A DNA stretch of 64,000 nt from Apoderus coryli (GCA_911728435.2 OU452201.1:29016001-29080000), one strand, 5' to 3'. Counted from the first letter of the stretch, positions 9,706 to 20,740 are shown. Notes: generated by a model from the letters alone, not told the origin. Numbers and translations are program-made.

Positions 9706-12488
9706 CGAGGGTTGCCTTTTATATTTCGGGATTTGGCAACCCTGGTGTTGCAATCTGGCAACTCTATCGTAAAGTTGGACATTTTTGAGGTATACGTACT
9801 CAGAACGTTTTGACATACGAGCGCTATTTGTGTTGTTTACAGTAACTTAAAAGATTCATCTCGGCCCAAAAATGGAATTAAATCGTGAACATTTTCGTGC
9901 GATAATTTTTTACAACTTTTGACGTGGATTAACTAAGCAACAGTGAATGGATGAACTTTTGGCGATGAAGCTCCATCAAGGACCAGTGTTTATCGATGGT
10001 ATGGTGAATTCAATCCTGGTCGTAGTTCCCTCCAAGACGAATTTCGTGAAGGTCGTCCAAAATCAGTTGTTGTTCCGAAAACCATTGATGCTGTGCGCGA
10101 ACTGATATTGCAAGATCGTCATGTGACCTATCAAAGATTGAGACAACCTTAGGCATGAGTGGGACCAGCATACATTCAATATTGCATAAACATGGCTACT
10201 CCTCTGAAGTCAATTTTCGACCTAATTCTAAAAACAAACACTTACCCGGATCTATGGAAGGAATCTAAAATTGTCCCAATCTTTAAGTCTGGCGACAGGT
10301 CTCATATAAATAACTATCGTCCTATTTCCTTATTATCTAACTTTTCTAAGCTGTTTGAATCTATTTTGTATGAACGGATTTACACGGAAGTTAGGCGTTT
10401 GATCTCGGTCAACCAGCATGGCTTTATGTGTGGGAGATCTACGGTCACTAATCTGTCAATCATTTCTCACTGTATCTCTGAAACTCTGGACCGTGGAGGT
10501 CAACTTGATGTTGTATACACCGACTTTGCAAAAGCTTTCGATACCCTGGACCACGGTGTCTTGCTGAGTAAGCTGCATGTGTTTGGGTTTCATTCGAACT
10601 TGATAGCTTTGTGTGACTCTTATTTACAAAACCGTAAGCAATATGTATTTTACAACGGGTTTAAATCTAATATTTATTCTGCGACCTCAGGGGTTCCGCA
10701 GCGGTCTAATTTGGGTCCATTATTATTTAATCTATTTATCAATGACCTGGATCAATGTCTGTTGGAACGCAGGTTGTTTTTTGCGGACGACCTGAAAATC
10801 TTTGCTTCCGTGGACACAATAACGGATTGCATTGGATTGCAGAGTGATTTATATGCTCTTCAAACATGGTGTGACCATAATAGATTGACTCTCAATATTC
10901 AAAAATGCAAATGCCTTAGTTTCACGCGAAGGGCTACGGTTATTGACTATCCGTACAGCATTTCCGAAATTCAGCTTGAGCGATGTCATGCGTTCACGGA
11001 TTTGGGTGTCACATTCGATCACAAATTTTTATTCCTGGACCACATCAATAGAGTGACATCTGAGGCGTCACGTATGTATGGCGTCATAATGCGTAACTGT
11101 AGAGGCTTTGATAGTGTTTCTGTGCTCATTACTCTGTTTAACACATATGTCAGATCGAAACTAGAGTACTCGTCTATTGTCTGGTATCCTCAGTATAATG
11201 CTCACAAGTTGGAGATCGAAAAAATACAACGCCGGTTTCTAAAGTATCTAGTTTTTAAAACAGATGGGGTTTATCCTGTTAGAGGAATCGATCATTGTTT
11301 GTTGCTGTCTCGTTTTAATATGCAGAGCTTGGAATATAGAAGAATTCAGTGTTCATTAGTAATGTTATATAAATTATTGCGAGATAAGATAGACTGTTCT
11401 TCCTTGTTATCAAGTATAAATTTTTTAGTTCCTAGATTGAATACTAGATCAAATGCGACATTTTATTTAGACAGAGCTAGAACTAATGTGTTATTGAGAT
11501 CGCCTGTACATATTATGTGCAATAATTTTGATTCGATTTCTGGTAGATGTGACATTTTTACAACGTCAGAATATAACCTTAAAATGCTGCAGAAACATTT
11601 ATAGTGTAAACATTTATAGTGTAAACGTGTGTATTGTAAGTTTTCTTTGTGTATTTAATTAATTTAATAGTTATTGATTTTGTATGTATTGTCCTATAAT
11701 TGGGAAACTGTTGGGCAATAAATGCTTTATTATTATTATTATTAACATTTGACTGTCAAAAAAATGTGTTCGCGTTGGATCCCACACAATTTGTCAATCG
11801 CTCAAAAAAAGGCTCGTGTCGATTGGTCGAATGAAATGCTCAAAAAATACGATCGTGGATTTACACGTATGAGCCCCAAAGTAAACAGCAGTCGACTGTA
11901 TGGGTGTTTCAGGATGAGCCAAATCCAAAAAAAAGTTGTTCGCGCAGGAAGCACTTCCAAGCAAATGGTCGCCTGTTTTTTCGGAAAAACTTGACATGTC
12001 GCAACCGTACCACTAGAACAAAGCAGAACAGTCAATTCTGAGTGGTACACAACCATTTGTTTGCCAGTTGTCTTCCAAGAAATCAGGAAAACCAACCGCC
12101 GAAGTCGGATCACTCTTCACCACGACAATGCGACCTCTCACACATCGGCTCAAACAACTGCATTTTTGAGCACCCAAAACATCGATTTGATGAGTCATCG
12201 GCCGTATAGTCCTGACTTGGCGCCGAATGACTTCTTTTTATTCGCGTACGTAAAAAACAAACTGAGAGGTCAACGTTTTTCGACACCTGAAGAAGCGGTT
12301 GCTGCATTCAGAATGATTGTTTTGGAGATACCTCAGTCAGAGTGGCAAAAGTGCTTCGACAATTGGTTCAAACGCTGGCAAAAGTGTATAGATCTGCATG
12401 GGGAATATTTTGAAAAACACTAAAGTGATTTTCGATGATTAATATTTGTTTTTGTACTCTAATCCCGAAATATAAAACGCAACCCTCG
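9706..12488 (+). mobile_element. Mariner (DD34D) transposon, interrupted by a LINE
   Basis: 27-bp terminal inverted repeats (9706-9732 and 12462-12488, one mismatch) lie between TA dinucleotides. The transposase begins MELNREHF near 9871 with a stop (YNF*RGL) and a small deletion in the helix-turn-helix part, then DAVRELILQDRHVTY. It is split by the LINE and resumes at 11749 (TVKKMCSRWIPHNLS). The C-terminal part keeps HHDN and SPDLAPNDFF with 34 residues between the two Asp; the first catalytic Asp block is deleted. Inactive. A second partial copy is at 32170-32520. Confidence 0.92.
10194..11743 (+). mobile_element. 5'-truncated LINE inserted in the mariner
   Basis: One open frame runs to 11604. 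It starts within the RT domain (KIVPIFKSGDRSHINNYRP), has motif A VYTDFAKAFDTLDH, motif B SGVPQRSNLGPLLF (Arg where PQG is usual) and motif C FADDLKIF, and continues through the C-terminal region to KMLQKHL. The 3' UTR ends TTGGGCAATAAATGC(TTA)n. AACAT flanks it (10189-10193, 11744-11748), and the mariner frame SILHKHLTVKKMC is restored across the site. The coding frame is uninterrupted, but the 5' half (ORF1, endonuclease) is absent, so it cannot be autonomous. Jockey/CR1-group; clade not resolved. Confidence 0.92.
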
Positions 12489-13629
12489 TATTTCCCAAAA
12501 TGATGACCATTGAACAAAGAGTTTTTATAGAGTAATGCTATGGAAGTAGTTACTGCTCTTATCGCAAATTTCCTGCACATACGTTTCGAAAGTTGTTGTT
12601 CAAAAATTGGGGAAAAAAATTTAGAGAACAGGGAGTAGTTTTTGAGATTAAAAAAGAAAAGAAACAATATAATGAGGACGATGCCAGTACAGTTTTGATA
12701 TTGGAATATGTAAATTTAAATCCATTGCTTTCTTTAAGAAACAGGGCTAAGAATTTAGAGGAGGTGGGAAAATTTACCAATCAAAAAGCTTTAAAACAAA
12801 ATAAAATTGATCCTTACAAACCTCATTTAAACCAAACTTTGGAGGCTGGGGATGAAGCCAAAAGGCTAGATTTGTGTTTGTGGGTTGGAAATAAGATTAT
12901 AAACGGCAATAGAATTTTTCACAAGCAATATTTTCTGTTGAATCAACGGAACTGTAGCTTCTCAACATGTCAGATATAGGAGTAAAGAGAATCCCGAATT
13001 TAGAATTCCCACAAGACGTCAGTACTGCAAAAAAGTTAATGTGACGTGTGCTATTTCAAATTACGGTATCATTGGGCCTTATTTTTTCGAAGGTACTTGT
13101 AATCGAGTAAGCTATTTGCAATTATTAGATAGGTACATTCTTTTGCGATCATCTCAAAGAGCTGCCTTGGATTATCGTAACGCAATATATTTTCAACACG
13201 ATGGGTTCCTGCACATTGTACTGGAGAGGAATTCAGTGTCAGTTGGATAGGAAGAAATGGACAGCCGATTATTTCCTTTGGGGCCGTCGAAAGCAGCTTA
13301 CCTATGCGCAACCACTGGATAGCAATATTGAACTTTTAAAATTCAGAATTAGACGAGCCGTGGAATCATTGACAATTCAAGAGATTCCAGCCAGTTTTGA
13401 TCACATGTTTATTTCTGTTTATTAATTTTCGTTTCAATTTTCTTTTTAATTTGTTTAATTTTGTTTTTTTCTGCCTTTTTGAGACGCCCTGTTTAATACA
13501 ATTGTTTTTTTCATATTAGTTCTTAAATTTTGGACAAGCAAAAGTTTTTATCAAGAAAAAGTTTTTTTCATGTCTTTCAATTTTTGGTCCATTTGTCCTG
13601 TTGTTAACCGCATCCGTGGACATACTGTA

Positions 13630-14170
13630 GATAAAATAGTAAATAACTTTAGAAATTAATTACAATTTCATTTGATCATATTCCATGAATATTTTTTATA
13701 ATTCCCACAACGTTAAATATGAAAATAAAAATGGTGAAAAATACTAAGACAATTTTCATAAAATCACAAAAACAAACGATGCAACTCAATTCTAAAAATA
13801 AAACGGAAAGCGCAAAAAACTCTTTCAATGATTCTAAATGGACACACACACGCACTCATTAAGCGTGTTTTCATGCGGACTCGTCATGCAAATAAAAATT
13901 TATTTTAAAAATGGTTTTAAAACTAAAATGTACATCAAAAAATATGTGCTTTTTCAAAGCTAAACAGTATATTATAATAAAGATGTGCTACTAAAAATCT
14001 TAAAACGAACATGGGAAATCCCGTTTTCTAATATAATCCGATAAAAGTTGAAGAAAAACGATACATAGGATAATCTTCAGGATGTACTTCAGTTACCTAA
14101 ATGTGTCATTTTGACATTTGTGCGACTTACAGTTATACCGGAATAACCGGAAGTGTGAATGTGTGTTAAT
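13630..14170. other. Intronic AT-rich DNA
   Basis: No gene recognised. A motif around 14125 (ttataccggaataaccggaa) recurs in similar form near 19495 and 24480, so it is probably repeat-derived. Confidence 0.4.
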
Positions 14171-14655
14171 ACACTGTGTTTAAAATAAGAATGGGATAGC
14201 ATTGGAATCTTGGAAACGGGAGAAGTTACAATGTCGGTTAAATTAGAAAAAAGTTGGACAATTTAAACAACTTTTAATTGGGGATTTCAAAAGTCAACTA
14301 ATTTTAGGCGTTTTCAAAAAAAATTTAAATAACGATTGATTTTTTGACATTATTTTTACAACTATAAACAAATGAAAAGCACGTTCTAAATTGTTACTTT
14401 TCATAAGGTAGCGTTTACAAATTTTCACTACGACTTTTTGTTTTTGAAAAACTATCATCAACTTGGTTTTTTAAATACGGCCCTGGATTTTTTATTGTTA
14501 AATTTAAAGCCATTTTCAATTCAAAAATAGGTGGTATATCACACGTCACACGTACTGGTTTAAACAAGTTTTCAGTGTTTTTAGCTCTTATTTAAAATTA
14601 TCCAAGAAAAAATCGCCATAGTTTGGCACTTATTTTGCGTAAAACATGCATCCGA
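14171..14655. repeat. Palindromic repeat family A, left arm
   Basis: Matches the left arm of the element at 2102-3379 (for example aggtggtatatcacacgtc and gccatagtttggcacttat). Its complement is found at 18963-19430, so this is one large copy opened up by later insertions. Confidence 0.65.
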
Positions 14656-14689
14656 AACGTGCACAGACATGTGGACTTTTTCAGCTGCA

Positions 14690-14875
14690 AACTATCCTTA
14701 TTCAAATGCAAAGTGTCGGAATATTTGAGATCTGTAGATATTTGATTAGCCATGCTGAATTTATTTGATGTTTTGTTGACATGTATAAATTATTAATTTA
14801 TGCTAATGTAAATCTCCTCTTGTAATTGGCCGACAGCCTGTTAGACAATAAATATTATTATTATCACTATATTTT
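14690..14875 (+). mobile_element. LINE 3' end with trinucleotide tail
   Basis: Only the 3' untranslated end is present: ...GCCTGTTAGACAATAAATATTATTATTAT. It shares the GACAATAAA-(TTA)n signature with the LINE tails at 11.7, 45.7 and 49.7 kb. Confidence 0.55.
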
Positions 14876-14907
14876 CGTATTTTTGAACCTTCCTCTTGTA
14901 TATCTTT

Positions 14908-17236
14908 ACTGTTTTTATTTTTAGGGATGTAGGTTCGTATAATAATACAATTATCTTACGAACTAAAAATATTTCATTTTTATTTCCATGTCCAACATTT
15001 ACATAACGACGTTTCGTTGCATTATTTGCGACTTCTTCAGGTTTATTTTTTCCTTTTTTTATAAATTATGCTGAAACCAAACAATATAGTTTTACAAATA
15101 CAAGTTAGTATAATTTTTGTACGTTCTTCAAAAATACCTTTTTGACACAAGTCCATTAAATTAGTTTTTTTCCAAAATTGTGTAAATAAAAAACAAATAT
15201 AAAGTTAGACATCATTTTACAAAGGTAACACTCACAAACACGTTAAAATTCATGCAAATAAAATATGTGGTTTATTTCGTCAAATTATAGATATTTTCAA
15301 ATTTTTACCCAAAATAAATTTTAATAAAAGTCGGGAAGTATGTGGATGCTCTTTTTTCCCTTCCTTTGTGTATTCTTTTTTTTTTTTTGTAGATAATATA
15401 CAAATTTTGCAGTTTAGTGGTGGGTACTGATGGATATAGATATTGGAAATTTTATTGTGTATACGAGGTTTTTCCAAAATGTTGTGTGTGTTAACCGCTT
15501 TGTATGAGATTATGATATATATTACTCAGGTATTGAATGTCAGTCCTATCATTGATACTATTTTTATTTTTTTTTTATGTAAATCATTTCTGGAAACTCC
15601 CTTTTTTTTGTGTTTTGTTCAGTATCTAGTATTTTTGTGGTGTTGAAATTAAAAGTGTGATTATTAGATTCTGCGTGTTTAGTAAGGGCGGTTTTATTTT
15701 TGGAGTTTTTATGTCCGTTTAGTGTTTTATTCAAATTTTGCTTCGTTTGTCCAATATAGACTGCGTTACAATCATCACATGGTATTTCGTATACCAAACG
15801 TGTTTTCTTTAATAAAGGTGTTTTTGTTTTTAGATTAGAAAAAATGTTATTTTTAAGTAGGTTTGTAGTTTTATGGCATGTGGTTAAATCGTATTGACGT
15901 AATTTTCTTTGGGGAGATTCAGAAAAATTTTTTACGTAGGGTATTGAAACATATTTTTTGCTATTTTGATCATTTGGTTTTTGTTGTGTCCCGTTGTAAA
16001 ATTTGTGTAATCGTTTTTTGAATATATCTTCTATAAACGTTTTTGGATAATTATTTTTTAATAACGTTGTCATAGCTTTTTTTATGCATTCTGCTGGGTA
16101 TTCAGGACTTGATAGCTTAATAACTCTGTCGGCTAATCCAATTACTACGCTTCTTTTTTGAGATGTTGGGTGATTAGAATTGTAGTTAGTATACCTCCCC
16201 GACCAGGTCGGTTTAGTATACCATTTTGTTTTTAGTGTGTTAGTTTTGTTTATTAGTGTGAGATTTAGGAAATTTATCTCATTATTAGCTTCAATTTCTG
16301 TAGTAAATTGGAGTTTGGGAGGGTAGGAATTTAAAGCCGCGTGCATTGATGTTATTTCTGAAACGGGAATGATTGTAATACAACCATCCACATATCTGCA
16401 AAAAAAAAAATAGGTTTAAAAGGAAGGGCTGCGATGATTGTTGACACTAAATCTTCTAACTAAACACGCAGAATCCAATAATCACACTTTCAATTTCAAC
16501 AACACAAAAATACTAGATACTGAACAAAACACAAAAAAAGGGAGTTTAAAGAAATTATTTAAGTACATAAATAAAAATAGTATCAATGATAGGACTGACA
16601 TTCAATATCTGAGTGATATATATCATAATCTCATACAAAGCGGTTAACACACACAACATTTTGGAAAAACCTCGTATACACAATAAAATTTCCAATATCT
16701 ATATCCATCAGTACCCACCACTAAACTGCAAAATTTTTATATTATCTACAAAAAAAAAAAAGAATACACAAAGGAAGGGAAAAAAGAGCATCCACATACT
16801 TCCCGACTTTTATTAAAATTTATTTTGGGTAAAAATTTGAAAATATCTATAATTTGACGAAATAAACCACATATTTTATTTGCATGAATTTTAACGTGTT
16901 TGTGAGTGTTACCTTTGTAAAATGATGTCTAACTTTATATTTGTTTTTTATTTACACAATTTTGGAAAAAAAGTAATTTAATGGACTTGTGTCAAAAAGG
17001 TATTTTTGAAGAACGTCCAAAAATTATACTAACTTGTATTTGTAAAACTATATTGTTGGTTTCAGCATAATTTATAAAAAAAGGAAAAAATAAAAATAAA
17101 CCTGAAGAAGTCGCAAATAATGCGACGAAACGCCGTTATGTAAATGTTGGACATGGACATAAAAATGAAATATTTTATTTCCTAAGATAATTGTATTATT
17201 ATACGAACCTACATCCCTAAAAACAGTAAAAATATT
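14908..17236. mobile_element. Penelope-like element pair in head-to-head inverted arrangement
   Basis: Two copies of the same Penelope 3' region face outward from a centre near 16.4 kb. The minus-strand copy (about 16391 down to 14908) has the long reading frame; the plus-strand copy (about 16460-17236) has only the end of the coding region (TKHAESNNHTFNFN...) and the same 3' untranslated end. Both outer ends finish with the same block (gggatgtaggttcg at 14923 and its complement near 17220). Inverted terminal duplications are known for Penelope elements. The pair sits inside the family A repeat. Confidence 0.82.
15564..16391 (-). CDS. Penelope-like RT (C-terminal part) with GIY-YIG endonuclease, truncated
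   Basis: 275-residue frame of a Penelope retroelement polyprotein. Just upstream and at the start it reads RYVDGCITII, the RT motif C region, with Gly replacing the second Asp of the usual YVDD. KPTWSGRYTNYNSNHP and QKRSVVIGLADRVIKL (residues 60-92) are hallmark Penelope RT-to-linker blocks. Residues about 199-270 form the GIY-YIG domain (VYEIPCDDCNAVYIGQT, GHKNSKNKTALTKHAESN), the nuclease that nicks target DNA. The N-terminal part is missing and the motif C change should abolish polymerase activity. The Met start is not the native one. Confidence 0.85.
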   Translation of the reverse strand: MDGCITIIPVSEITSMHAALNSYPPKLQFTTEIEANNEINFLNLTLINKTNTLKTKWYTKPTWSGRYTNYNSNHPTSQKRSVVIGLADRVIKLSSPEYPAECIKKAMTTLLKNNYPKTFIEDIFKKRLHKFYNGTQQKPNDQNSKKYVSIPYVKNFSESPQRKLRQYDLTTCHKTTNLLKNNIFSNLKTKTPLLKKTRLVYEIPCDDCNAVYIGQTKQNLNKTLNGHKNSKNKTALTKHAESNNHTFNFNTTKILDTEQNTKKREFPEMIYIKKK

Positions 17237-17242
17237 ATTATT

Positions 17243-17529
17243 ATTATTATTATCTTCAAAAAGTACAAACATTTTAACTAAATTTAAAAAACCGCGTACA
17301 GAATAAAATGTTGTACTGAGACAAAAATAAATTGTCAAATAATAATAAATAATTGTGAGTAACGACGAAATAATGTTTTTGCAAAACAGACTACACTGCA
17401 TTCAGTCAGTTAAGTGCCAAACTATGGCGATTTTTCTTGGATAATTTTAAATAACAGCTAAAAACACTGAAAACTTGTTTAAACAATTACATATGATATA
17501 CCACCTTTTTTGAATTGAAAGTGGCTTTA
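17243..17529. repeat. Palindromic repeat family A, internal segment
   Basis: Matches the centre and right arm of 2102-3379 (accgcgtacagaataaaatg; gtgagtaacgacgaa). It ends at the LINE fragment at 17533. Confidence 0.65.
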
Positions 17530-17532
17530 AAT

Positions 17533-17795
17533 TTAACAATATAAAAATCCAGGCCTCAACTCACATTTGAAACTATTCAAAGGCAGATCAATGATATCCA
17601 ACATATTGTTTAAAAGTTTCGGGACAATGTATGAAAAACAGCTTTCGAATTTAACAGTGAAATGTTGCGGAATTGTAAAGGAGTTGAGGCGCAAGTCCAA
17701 TCCATGCACGTCCGATCTCCTGATGCTGATCACAAAGGTACTCTGGTTTAGTACAGAATATAAATAATTGAATCGAACACCAAGCATTTTAGGTG
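17533..17795 (-). mobile_element. LINE C-terminal fragment
   Basis: The minus frame reads VHGLDLRLNSFTIPQHF and SFSYIVPKLLNNMLDIIDL, the usual C-terminal end of CR1/jockey-group LINE polyproteins (a Phe-Ser-Tyr...Pro-Lys-Leu-Leu-Asn block). It is an isolated fragment within family A. Confidence 0.5.
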
Positions 17796-18060
17796 TTATT
17801 TAAAATTATTTAAGAAAAATCGCCATAGTTTGGCACTTATTGTGCGTAAAACATTCATCTGAAAAAGCTGTTTTTTTGTTAACTTCAAAAGGCACAAAAA
17901 TTTCAACTAAATTTAAAAAACTGCGTACAGAAGAAAATGTTTTACTCAGACAGAAATAAATTGTCAAATAATAATAAATAATTGTGAGTAACGACGAACA
18001 ACTGTTTTTGCAAAATCGACTACTCTGCATTCAGTCAGTTAAGTGCCAAACTATGCCGAT
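17796..18060. repeat. Palindromic repeat family A segment
   Basis: Matches family A (gccatagtttggcacttatt; ctgcgtacagaag). It is interrupted at 18060 by the RNase H LINE and resumes at 18963. Confidence 0.65.
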
Positions 18061-18962
18061 TCCCAGAAAACACATCCGTCTGGTATACGGACGGTTCAAC
18101 AGGAATAGAAGGGAACACAGGCATGGGAGTATACGGGCCTAATTGCAGGCTCTCTGAATCTCTCGGGAAAAGTCCCACTATATTCCAAGCAGAGATCAAC
18201 GCTATTAATCGTTGTGCTCAAGAATGCCTGCAGAGAGGCATTCCGGAACGGCAGATCAATATTATGTCAGACAGTCAAGCTGCGTTAAAAGCACTGAGGT
18301 CTTACACCTTCACGTCAAAGCTAGCATGGGAATGCAAACAGACCCTAAAGCAACTGGCAGCTCAGGGGACATGGGTGCCAGGACATGAAGGCATAGAGGG
18401 GAACGAAGCGGCGGACCAAAGTGCAAAAGAAGGCGCAAACGCTCGGTTTTGCGGCCCGGAACCCATCTTTGGCCTTCCAAAAAGCCATATGAAGGAAGAA
18501 CATTGGAGATGGGAAAAGGAACAACTTAAGTCCTACTGGAGAAACACTCCAGGCCTAAGACAATCAAAAAGGTTTATCAAACCTTCAGAGGCCAACGCAG
18601 GGAAGCTTATCCAACTGGAGAGAAGCGACCTAAGACGAATTACAGGCCTTTTTACGGGACACCACCCAGTGAAGTACCATCTCAAAAAGATGGGCCTAAC
18701 CGAGGAGGACACTTGTCGGTTTTGCGAAGACGCAACTCTCTGTGAATGCATGGCTTTTCTGCAAAAGGCTAAAACACCTTGGAGGGGTGACCCTAACACC
18801 CGACGAGGCAAGGAATTTAGCCCCCAGAGAAATCATCAACTTTATGAAAAGTGTGGGACGGCTGGGCAATTCATAGATTAGAGTCATTCACAAAAGATCT
18901 TCTGCAAGTCGAAGTGAGGGGAGGCCAAACCGCCTAAACGACTCCGATAAAACAAACTACAA
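18061..18962 (+). mobile_element. 5'-truncated LINE with RNase H domain and 8-bp target duplication
   Basis: It begins inside the RNase H domain: SVWYTDGSTG (first Asp), FQAEINAIN (Glu), IMSDSQAALKAL (second Asp) and WVPGHEGIEGNEAADQ (last Asp), all four active-site positions present. A zinc-knuckle-like stretch (TCRFCEDATLCECM) near the end is slightly damaged. The copy is flanked by TGCCGATT (18053-18060 and 18963-18970), so it was inserted as a 5'-truncated cDNA. RNase H places it in the I/R1/Loa/jockey group. A frameshift at the end spoils the C-terminus. Confidence 0.88.
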
Positions 18963-19430
18963 TGCCGATTTTTCTTGAATAATTGTAAATAACAGCTAAA
19001 AACATTGAAAACTTGTTTAAACCATTACATGTGATATACCACCTATTTTTTTAAATTGAAAATGGCTTTAAATTTAACAATAAAAAATACAGGACCGTAT
19101 TGAAAAAAAAAACAAGTTGAGGAAGGTTTTTTAAAAACGAAACGTCGTTGTGAAAATTTGTAAACGCTATCTTGTTTTCATCAAAAAGTAACACTGAGAA
19201 AGTGCTTTCCATTTTTTTATATCTGTAAAAATAGTGTCAGAAATAATTAAAAACTAAAATCCTAAAAAATCGTTTTTTCAAAAATTCTCGAAAACGACTA
19301 AAGTTAGTTTAATTTTAAAAATACCATTTAAAAGGTAATTTAAACAACTTTTCTCTAATTTAACCAACATTGTAACTCCTACCGTTTCCAAAATTCCAAT
19401 ACTATCCCATTCTTATCTTATAATATATTT
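18963..19430. repeat. Palindromic repeat family A, right arm
   Basis: Complement of 14171-14655 and related to 2790-3330 (aggaccgtattgaaaaaaaa; accatttaaaaggt). It ends near the motif ctatcccattcttatct shared with 14190 and 3175. Confidence 0.65.
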
Positions 19431-19667
19431 AAAATACTCGAATGACATGTATAATTTCGTATTTAAAATCAGTAAGAAGAGATTTACTTCCGGTATAACC
19501 GTAACTACCGCATCTTTAAAAATATTTTAGCGATATTCCCCCATTAGACAGAGAATACACAAACTCATAAACTTTTCAAACATCCTTGCGGGTCACCCTA
19601 TACTTAGTTTTAAATGAATTAAAATTTTCTCGAGAACAAACTTAAAGAATATTGATTTCAGTAAGGA

Positions 19668-19995
19668 AAAATAGAAGTCCAATCTCCACGATTGTGTACT
19701 ATTTATAGTAATATGTATACAGGTTGTTTCAAAACGACGGTGATTGCTCAGATCATTTTAATTTGAAAAAAAGTTACCATGGCAACTCCATCTAAAATAA
19801 AAAACCATGTGTTGTCTAACAAAAGTATGTTGTAGTCGTTTGATATATAAGAAATCTTTCTAAAGCTTTTCACTTGAATATTATTCGCCCCTGATGATGA
19901 GACCGGTCTATTCACGAAACATGTGTGGCTATTAGTACCCGATTGACGATTGTTCTATTAAATTTATTTCTTGTAGATTGGACTTTTATTTTCCA
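19668..19995. repeat. Short inverted-repeat element with CTGATGATGAG...CGAAAC block
   Basis: The ends are inverted (ggaaaaatagaagtccaatct at 19668 and its near-complement ending at 19995). Inside, cctgatgatgagaccggtc ... cacgaaacatgtg resembles blocks near the ends of the Penelope pair and the palindrome at 42.1-42.9 kb. Family unknown. Confidence 0.45.
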
Positions 19996-20075
19996 TAACT
20001 GAAATTATAACTCCACTTAAGAATGAACTACTTTGTCAAGAATATGTATTTGTTTAAAGGTGAAACCTCACTTAC

Positions 20076-20252
20076 GGGCTATGGCGCGTAATCTTGGAAT
20101 CGCCGGCGATCCCGGTGGTGAATTTGGTGATATAACACCGTTCGGTTCCAATGTATGTTGTACTGTAATCGTATGTCGAAAGTCTGAAGGTAAGCTGATA
20201 TTATTACCAGGTTCCTTTTTTAACAGTCGTAATCTCGATCGTTTAAATTTAC
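20076..20252 (-). CDS. slpr: slpr/MLK exon: basic region and CRIB motif
   Basis: An acceptor (tttttacag) precedes base 20252 and a donor gtaagt follows base 20076. Entered in phase +1 it encodes 58 full codons plus split codons at both ends. It opens with GKFKRSRLRLLKK, continuing the basic KRKGK of the previous exon, then ISLPSDFRHTITVQ, a CRIB (Cdc42/Rac-interactive binding) motif with the conserved I-S-x-P, Phe and His. In MLKs GTP-bound Cdc42/Rac binds here and relieves autoinhibition. SPNSPPGSPAIPRLRAIA is the conserved Pro-directed stretch after CRIB. The end joins in frame to LPADGVKGKTWG of the last exon. Confidence 0.95.
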
Positions 20253-20489
20253 CTGTAAAAAAATTATAATAAATTATTATCCATATGCAATTTTAAAATA
20301 GAGGCTTATCTATATTCTCCAGCTTGTTGCAGTTATTTTCTGATATTTATATCATCGAAGGCTCACGAATTGTTGGAGCCAGCGAATTTTATATTATGAA
20401 ATATAATTCATCTGCCTTCTTTATATGTTTGTTATGAACTGCTTAACATTTATAGCAATAAAATGTGTTCGATATTCGAATATAATTTT

Positions 20490-20740
20490 ACTTTCCCGCA
20501 CAGGAAGATAAAGACGGATATAACCATTTTGAAGTTCCCTGAGACAACTAAGACCATTTCCAGATAGAAGTCTGTCTGTCTGTCTGTATGTATTCTACCA
20601 CGATAGCGCCCAAAGGCTTTAACAATTTGAGCTAAATTTTGGTATATGAGTTTGGGCCAGTCCTAGGATCAATCTTAAAAAGGGAATGACTGCTCATGAT
20701 AAATACCGTCATATTCCGCAGTCAGTTCGAAACCGCCGTA
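20490..20740 (+). repeat. Dispersed repeat family B (tctgtctg-containing)
   Basis: Contains gataaagacggatataacca, a (tctg)n run, ccacgatagcgccc and gtcctaggat in the same order as copies near 36290-36500, 51390-51480, 55990-56170 and, inverted, 56590-56790. Non-coding; the transposon class is not clear. Confidence 0.6.

Larger units (their letters stand above)
9280..13627 (+). mobile_element. Tc1/mariner-superfamily transposon (outer element of a nest)
   Basis: The termini CAGTATGTCCACGGATGCGG and its complement at the right end are inverted, with TA on both sides (9278-9279, 13628-13629); similarity continues about 60 bp inward. Transposase remains follow the inner mariner: 12500-12980 (N-terminal and central part, frameshifted) and 13040-13430, which reads GIIGPYFFEGTCNRVSYLQLLD, FQHDG (second catalytic Asp), WIGRNGQP and RRAVESLTIQEI. 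This matches the insect DD41D-like group by resemblance. Frameshifts make it inactive, and the inner mariner separates its left end from the coding part. Confidence 0.8.
1800..20075 (-). other. slpr: slpr intron of about 18.3 kb, filled with transposons
   Basis: The interval is bounded by a donor gtaagt (bases 20075 down to 20070) and an acceptor cag (ending at 1800), both on the minus strand. It contains the palindromic element at 2101-3380, the duplicated LINE block at 3.4-8.6 kb, the nested transposon stack at 9280-13627 and the composite repeat at 14.1-19.4 kb. I see no host exon in it. Confidence 0.8.

Noticed and set aside
12593..12979. 128-codon frame as a host gene
   Set aside because: It lies between the inner mariner and the catalytic part of the outer transposon, where the transposase N-terminal and central region is expected.
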